From Shewanella intestini (GTDB taxonomy: Bacteria; Pseudomonadota; Gammaproteobacteria; Enterobacterales; Shewanellaceae), in NCBI RefSeq assembly GCF_018221465.1, contig NZ_JAAIKR010000017.1:1-64000 (forward strand): a stretch of 64,000 nucleotides of DNA, written 5' to 3'. Below are positions 59,472 through 64,000 of this stretch, piece after piece. The position numbers and the translations under genes are program-made. The notes under the pieces were generated by a model. The model did not search any database and was not told the DNA's origin. It saw only the letters and a list, made by a program, of their open reading frames with translations. Position 1 is the stretch's first letter. Each line of letters opens with the position of its first letter.

Positions 59472-59587
59472 AACCTACTCCAATCGAAAAATCATAAAAA
59501 TACTGGCCCAATAGTAACAGCATTCGCATATGACATAAATAATTCATGCCACACAATCCAGCTATCTTTCGTTGCTATAGACACAAA

Positions 59588-59611
59588 AAAGCCCAGCAAA
59601 TGCTGGGCTTT
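59588..59611 (-). terminator. Terminator after the lipase lipoprotein gene
   Basis: An 11-bp GC-rich stem (59588-59598 with 59601-59611), two-base loop and T6 on the minus strand, 18 bp past the stop. Confidence 0.92.
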
Positions 59612-59628
59612 AATCAATCGCTTAAATA

Positions 59629-62130
59629 CTAATCACAGCTTGCTAACACACCAGGGTTAGTCACCACAATTGACGCCATACCTGACGCTGCAGATTGCGC
59701 AAAACCCGTTACCTGTTGTTGCATTTCAGCGGTTGCATAAGCCGCCATACCATCAGTGACATTTGGTATTTCACTTGGGCTCACCAATGAACTGTGATGC
59801 CCTTTGGCAAAGCGCACAGCACCAGAACCTGCCGTCGTTGTTGCCACACAATCTAGCCCTAAAGCAGTAATAAAGGGTTCTGTGCCTGATAGTGGGAAAC
59901 TATCTACACGATTAGGTAATACTTGATCGCCTAAGTTAGTTTCATCACCCACTACTTCAATTAAATGAATAGGCGTTTGCGACTGCGCAAGCGACGCAGC
60001 ATGGTTAATAGGGTCAGCAGAGTCAATTGCCGTTTGAACCGCAAATGCAAAGGTGGGGATAAAGCTTTCGTACACAGCATTCACTAATGCAGTATATTCT
60101 GCAGAGCCTTGTTGATAATTTTGAGTATTCGCTTCATCAACTAACGCTTGGAACGAAGACGACGCCAGTACAGTGCTATATAACACGGGACCAAAGGTTT
60201 CGGAGCCAACAAATGAACCGGCTAATCCACCCGATGGTGCAACAAGTGATGCAGCATTAACGGCATAGGCATTTGGTAGTGCTTCACCCGTTTGAGGGTT
60301 AATTAACCCTGTATTAGCATAATTGGTGGCCATTGACCCCACAATACCACCTAAACTTAAACCTTGAATGCTGACGTTATTGGCATCAAATACAGGTGTT
60401 TCTCCCGCCGCAGCTAGATTGCTAGCTAACCCCGTCAGTAACAACCTTAGACCAAGATGATCAAGCGTAGCTTGGCGAAAATTATCACGAACGGTAAGTG
60501 TGCTAGATACGTTGACAAATACTAAAGGATTACCAGTAGCAAACTCTGCAGCTTTGCCAATAGAAGCAGCAAACTCAGGTGAAGTTGCTGACATGTCGTA
60601 TATACCATCACCATTTGCATCAAATGACCGTTCACCATGAAGCGGCATATCAATAGAGACTGTTGCCACACCTGCCGCAGCATACATACCCGCATAAGCT
60701 AATGACATTTCTTTACCGCCACCTAAACCATGCATAGCAATGGTCGTTGGCCAGCCTGCTGTTGGTAAGCTAAAAGGTAAATTATTTGCACTGGTAAATG
60801 CCTGAACTTTTGCAAGGTTTGGCAAGGTAATCAACACATTAACTTCTTCCCAGTGTGATACTTTTGCAATGGGATTGAATTTTGTTAAATGTTTCGTCTT
60901 ATCTGCAGCTGTGCCATCCTCCAGCATCCACTCATAACCAGCTAGTAGCGCAGGGTTTGTCATAGCAGCTTGTGGGTCAATCCCTTGTGCAATTGCTTGG
61001 GCGGCAAAACTTGCATTGCTTAATGTGCCAGCTTGCAGCGCTGAAAGCACCGAGATAGGACTATCACCACGAGCCATCCAGCGACCATTTGGCGCGCTAG
61101 GAACCCCATCGATAATCGGAATAACACATTGCGCAGAAGAACAATCACCATAAATAGGCAAATTAATTTTTGCGGTATATACATCAGCAAGGTCCGAAAC
61201 CACATAAGCAAGGCCATCAGCACTGGTCAGTTGAGCCATTTGCGCAACCGTGACAATGCCACCGGCACCATTAGACATGGGGGTCGGTACTTGTGTAAAT
61301 GAAGGTGTGTAGCGTGGGTCTGCGGCCATAAGCAACTTACTTGTTTCATAAACGTCAGCAACAGATTGTGTGGTAAATAAGCCGGTATAAGTTAATGTCT
61401 CCGCGTCAACACCATGTGCCGCCGCTAATCCTTTTTCATAACTATTTACTAACCCTTGTAAAAATAATTGATCAGGTGTTTCTAATGGTTTGGTTTCGAT
61501 GTCTAATTTAAGCAGCCCGTAAGTTGAAGATGGCTCAATAGCACGGCCTAACGAATCTTCAATTAAACGGGTTGTAGCATAAATATATGATTGATTGGGT
61601 TTGAGTGGTTTGAGAGGGATAATGGCCAAGGTTTCCCCTGCGCCTTGGGTGACAAAATCAACACCATATTGTAACTCAGCACCCACTTTACATGCCGAAA
61701 CACTTAACTCAGCAGCGCATTCAGGGTCGCTTGATAGTGCACCACCGGTGGTTGCTTCAAACATACGAATCGCACCAGGCTGAGCAACTGAAGTGGCATC
61801 TAGCGTTAATGGAACACCGTTATTTTGTGCAAGTTCAATTGTGATAGAGATAGGAGATGTCGTTGACCATCCATCAAGGGCACCAAGTGCATATTGCGGA
61901 TTAATATAATCTGTCCCATCTTCACCAGGAATACTCAGCGTACCGTCAGTGGTACCATTAAAAAGTAAATCATTTGGAAGTGGCACTTCACCGGCTGCAG
62001 GATCAAATACTAACTGAGACACTGGAACAAGGGTTTCAGCATTATTTTTTGCTTTATTAAAACTATCCTCAGAACAAGCAGTTAGTCCTAACGCAGATGT
62101 TATTGCAATACCCAGAATGAGTCTTTTCAT
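59629..62130 (-). CDS. VolA/Pla-1/cef-family extracellular lipase lipoprotein
   Basis: An 833-residue surface lipoprotein. Lipobox LTAC lies at about residues 16-19 after a short hydrophobic signal; the N-terminal region (about 30-330, including VFDPAAGEVPLPNDLLF) is the 'bacterial virulence factor lipase N-terminal' domain. An alpha/beta hydrolase follows with an AMHGLGGGKEM oxyanion-type loop and the nucleophile elbow GLSLGG. The Vibrio cholerae member VolA is a lysophospholipase that helps use host or environmental phospholipid fatty acids. ATG 62130 is the natural lipoprotein start, with GGGGA ahead; upstream in-frame ATGs are ignored. Substrate inferred. Confidence 0.9.
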   Translation of the reverse strand: MKRLILGIAITSALGLTACSEDSFNKAKNNAETLVPVSQLVFDPAAGEVPLPNDLLFNGTTDGTLSIPGEDGTDYINPQYALGALDGWSTTSPISITIELAQNNGVPLTLDATSVAQPGAIRMFEATTGGALSSDPECAAELSVSACKVGAELQYGVDFVTQGAGETLAIIPLKPLKPNQSYIYATTRLIEDSLGRAIEPSSTYGLLKLDIETKPLETPDQLFLQGLVNSYEKGLAAAHGVDAETLTYTGLFTTQSVADVYETSKLLMAADPRYTPSFTQVPTPMSNGAGGIVTVAQMAQLTSADGLAYVVSDLADVYTAKINLPIYGDCSSAQCVIPIIDGVPSAPNGRWMARGDSPISVLSALQAGTLSNASFAAQAIAQGIDPQAAMTNPALLAGYEWMLEDGTAADKTKHLTKFNPIAKVSHWEEVNVLITLPNLAKVQAFTSANNLPFSLPTAGWPTTIAMHGLGGGKEMSLAYAGMYAAAGVATVSIDMPLHGERSFDANGDGIYDMSATSPEFAASIGKAAEFATGNPLVFVNVSSTLTVRDNFRQATLDHLGLRLLLTGLASNLAAAGETPVFDANNVSIQGLSLGGIVGSMATNYANTGLINPQTGEALPNAYAVNAASLVAPSGGLAGSFVGSETFGPVLYSTVLASSSFQALVDEANTQNYQQGSAEYTALVNAVYESFIPTFAFAVQTAIDSADPINHAASLAQSQTPIHLIEVVGDETNLGDQVLPNRVDSFPLSGTEPFITALGLDCVATTTAGSGAVRFAKGHHSSLVSPSEIPNVTDGMAAYATAEMQQQVTGFAQSAASGMASIVVTNPGVLASCD

Positions 62131-62389
62131 CTTTTTTCCCCAAATCTTGTTGTAATTGTTTTGTTTCCCCAAAAAATTGGTCACAATAGTGTTAAATGAT
62201 GACCAAAAGGACATATTTTTGTCCTTAATTTATCTCAAGTTAACGTAAAATTAGCGAGTTAGCTACAAGTTTGTTACATATGAATGCCACTTCAATTTTA
62301 TTTTGTCAGTCATTTGTTTAAAACAAGCGTTTGCCAGCTAAGTAAATTTAGATTTAATGGGCATTTACGCCTTTAGGAATGATTAGATC

Positions 62390-63127
62390 ATGTTGGAATT
62401 TCAAGCGACAAAAGATTTCTTAAACAACAAAACAATTCTTATTACTGGTGCAGGTGATGGGATTGGAAAAGCTGCAGCACTGAGTTTTTCACAATTTGGT
62501 GCCACTGTTATTTTATTAGGCAAAACAGTTAAAAAACTCGAAAATGTCTACGATTTAATTGTTGCACAAGGCAGCCCACAACCAGCGATTATTCCATTAG
62601 ATTTAAAAGGGGCAACTGAACAACATTACATTGACATGGCGCAAACCATTGAAGAGCAATTTGGTCATTTAGACGGTGTACTTCATAACGCTTCTTTATT
62701 AGGCGCATTAGGCCCGTTTGAACATATGGATGCTCAATCGTTAGAGGATGTGTTAAAAATCAACGTTAGCGCGCCAGCAGTGATGACCAAAGCCCTATTG
62801 CCTGTGTTACGTAAAGCCCCTAATGCCTCTATCATCTTTACTTCAAGCGGTGTTGGCAGAAAAGGCCGAGCTTACTGGGGGCCTTATGCCATTTCTAAAT
62901 TTGCCACAGAAGGAATGATGCAAGTGTTAGCTGATGAATGCGATGGCACTTCTGTGCGTGTCAACAGTATCAACCCGGGGGCAACAAGAACTGAAATGCG
63001 CGCTAAAGCCTACCCCGCAGAAGACCCATTAACATTAAAAACAGCCGAAGAAATCATACCGACATATTTATATTTAGTGGCAGATGATTCGGTTAAGGAA
63101 AATGGGCAAACCTTTAGCGCACAATAA
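62390..63127 (+). CDS. yciK: SDR-family oxidoreductase YciK
   Basis: A 245-residue short-chain dehydrogenase. The nucleotide-binding motif is TGAGDGIGKAAA (about residues 20-31); the catalytic Tyr and Lys are in YAISK, with the Ser in FTSSG. Length and sequence (LHNASLLGALGPFEHM, NSINPGATRTEMRAKAYP) match E. coli YciK, a poorly characterised NADP-linked enzyme. Confidence 0.93.
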   Translation: MLEFQATKDFLNNKTILITGAGDGIGKAAALSFSQFGATVILLGKTVKKLENVYDLIVAQGSPQPAIIPLDLKGATEQHYIDMAQTIEEQFGHLDGVLHNASLLGALGPFEHMDAQSLEDVLKINVSAPAVMTKALLPVLRKAPNASIIFTSSGVGRKGRAYWGPYAISKFATEGMMQVLADECDGTSVRVNSINPGATRTEMRAKAYPAEDPLTLKTAEEIIPTYLYLVADDSVKENGQTFSAQ

Positions 63128-63178
63128 CGGTTTGTAAACTAAAGTCTGTGCCACGTAACAATCCGGTGCACTCAAACA

Positions 63179-63204
63179 AAAACGGAAGCAAATGCTTCCG
63201 TTTT
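63179..63204. terminator. Bidirectional terminator between yciK and the ComEA-like gene
   Basis: A 12-bp stem (63179-63190 with 63193-63204) and two-base loop between convergent genes, with T/A runs on both sides. Confidence 0.9.
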
Positions 63205-63233
63205 AATTGGTTAACGAAAAATAATATTAATAA

Positions 63234-63545
63234 TTAAAGTGCAATATTTTTCCCATTGAGTTTAATGAAGTTCTCACCAATACCAGACACCTCGGTGATC
63301 TGTTCTACCGTCTTAAATTCTCCATTTGTTTGTCGATACTTCATAATTGCTTGCGCTTTTTTCTTACCTACACCTTTAAGTTGCTGTAATTGATCAATAT
63401 TTGCTTTATTAATATTAACCATCGAAGCAACCTGTTGTTGGCTTTTCGGTGTCACATTTTGTTGAGACATACCATCAGCAGCCATTAACGGTGACGCAGC
63501 GCCCAACATACCAACAAGTAAAGTAACTAATTTAAATCGTTTCAT
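63234..63545 (-). CDS. ComEA-like helix-hairpin-helix DNA-binding protein
   Basis: A 103-residue protein with a signal peptide (about residues 1-22, ending LMA) and a C-terminal pair of helix-hairpin-helix motifs (INKANIDQLQQLKGVGKKKA, then VSGIGENFI). Such small periplasmic proteins bind double-stranded DNA and in naturally competent bacteria help pull it across the outer membrane. Other competence genes are not in view, so uptake is inferred from family only. Confidence 0.88.
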   Translation of the reverse strand: MKRFKLVTLLVGMLGAASPLMAADGMSQQNVTPKSQQQVASMVNINKANIDQLQQLKGVGKKKAQAIMKYRQTNGEFKTVEQITEVSGIGENFIKLNGKNIAL

Positions 63546-63704
63546 TTTATTCTCCTTAAATCCTCAGCTGTAACCGGCCTTTATCCCTGTCCATGGCCAG
63601 CAATGAGTAACTTAGTTGCAGGTGATCACATATTTACTGTCAACTAAAGCCATCATAAACGTAGTCGAAGAAATTAATTTGTTCAAAAAACAGTCTGAAA
63701 TGAT

Positions 63705-64000
63705 TTAGTCTTTATAGATACTTTCTTTATCCAGAGTATTCACATTACGTTGAGAGAATGCCTTTAACTCACTTAATAGTGATTGATAGACTTGACGCAA
63801 CTTAGGTCGATTATTCACCGTAAATTTAATTGGCCGACATAGTCTCATTGCCTGATAACCAAGTCGTGCAGTCAATAACCCACCACCTAATCCTTGACCT
63901 ATTCGCACTGATAATTTACCGGTCATTTCCATCGACATCATTTGAGTCCCTAAATCGGTGAGTACTTCTGAACTACCTGCATAAATAATATTGACAATAA
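63705..64000 (-). CDS. ycjF: YcjF-like membrane protein, DUF697/TIGR01620 (3' part only)
   Basis: The reading frame is open to the right edge, so the 5' part is outside the window. The visible C-terminal 97 or so residues include IVNIIYAGSSEVLTDLG, then a Gly-rich GQGLGGGLLTARLGYQAM and LCRPIKF, which match the end of E. coli YcjF. YcjF is usually encoded with the YcjX GTPase in the phage-shock (psp) region, so those genes may lie just to the right. Confidence 0.85.
   Translation of the reverse strand, partial: IVNIIYAGSSEVLTDLGTQMMSMEMTGKLSVRIGQGLGGGLLTARLGYQAMRLCRPIKFTVNNRPKLRQVYQSLLSELKAFSQRNVNTLDKESIYKD

Noticed and set aside
62131-62214. N-terminal extension of the lipase
   Set aside because: It would bury the lipoprotein signal peptide behind 28 residues.

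Overview
The window reads as chromosome of a marine gammaproteobacterium of the Shewanella/Alteromonadales type. The case rests on a recCBD block, a NapEDABC periplasmic nitrate reductase with its own NapC, the sodium:solute symporter plus DUF4212 pair, a VolA/Pla-1/cef-type lipase lipoprotein, a protein resembling DUF3083, and several E. coli-like gene pairs (gmhB beside an rrn operon, folX-yfcH, ybbAP opposite tesA, yciK near sohB). Base composition is moderately AT-rich and even, except around 50-53 kb.

Layout. 1-0.9 kb: promoter and leader of an rRNA operon whose 16S gene lies off the left edge (minus strand), followed by gmhB. 1.6-3.5 kb: a GntR regulator and a stand-alone ketoacyl-ACP synthase III. 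3.5-8.3 kb (minus): DUF4212 small subunit and sodium:solute symporter, a terminator, then a cNMP/CBS/DUF294 nucleotidyltransferase-like protein abutting a DnaQ-like exonuclease. 8.6-10.9 kb: a membrane diguanylate cyclase. 11-18.7 kb: nadE, gsk, ppiC, adk, cnoX, htpG (with a clear sigma-32 promoter) and recR. 18.9-25.1 kb: a small membrane protein, msrPQ, rmuC and slt. 25.2-29.3 kb: moxR-DUF58-tgpA. 29.4-39.1 kb: recC-recB-recD with overlapping ends. 39.2-40.3 kb: a D-Ala-D-Ala ligase. 40.5-44.7 kb: napEDABC with a perfect FNR-type palindrome upstream; napE is a 52-codon gene that is easy to miss. 45-49.8 kb: a methyltransferase, an AI-2E-family transporter, folX-yfcH and a LysR regulator. 50-53.3 kb: an accessory pocket with a repeat-built lipoprotein of unknown function and a decayed IS30-family transposase. 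53.3-57.2 kb: ybbP-ybbA opposite tesA. 57.3-64 kb: a DUF3083-like protein, sohB, the lipase lipoprotein, yciK, a ComEA-like HhH protein and the 3' part of a ycjF-like gene running off the right edge.

Most of the window is conserved housekeeping chromosome, and no dramatic new system stands out. The best candidates for undescribed biology are: (i) the lipoprotein at 50.1-52.4 kb, with two nearly identical Ig/PKD-like repeats and two tandem, diverged four-cysteine modules that I cannot assign, beside an IS remnant; (ii) the DUF294 signalling protein translationally abutted to a DnaQ-type exonuclease next to a symporter that carries an EF-hand-like loop; (iii) the internally duplicated DUF3083-like protein. 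Family names were assigned from motifs and memory without database searches.
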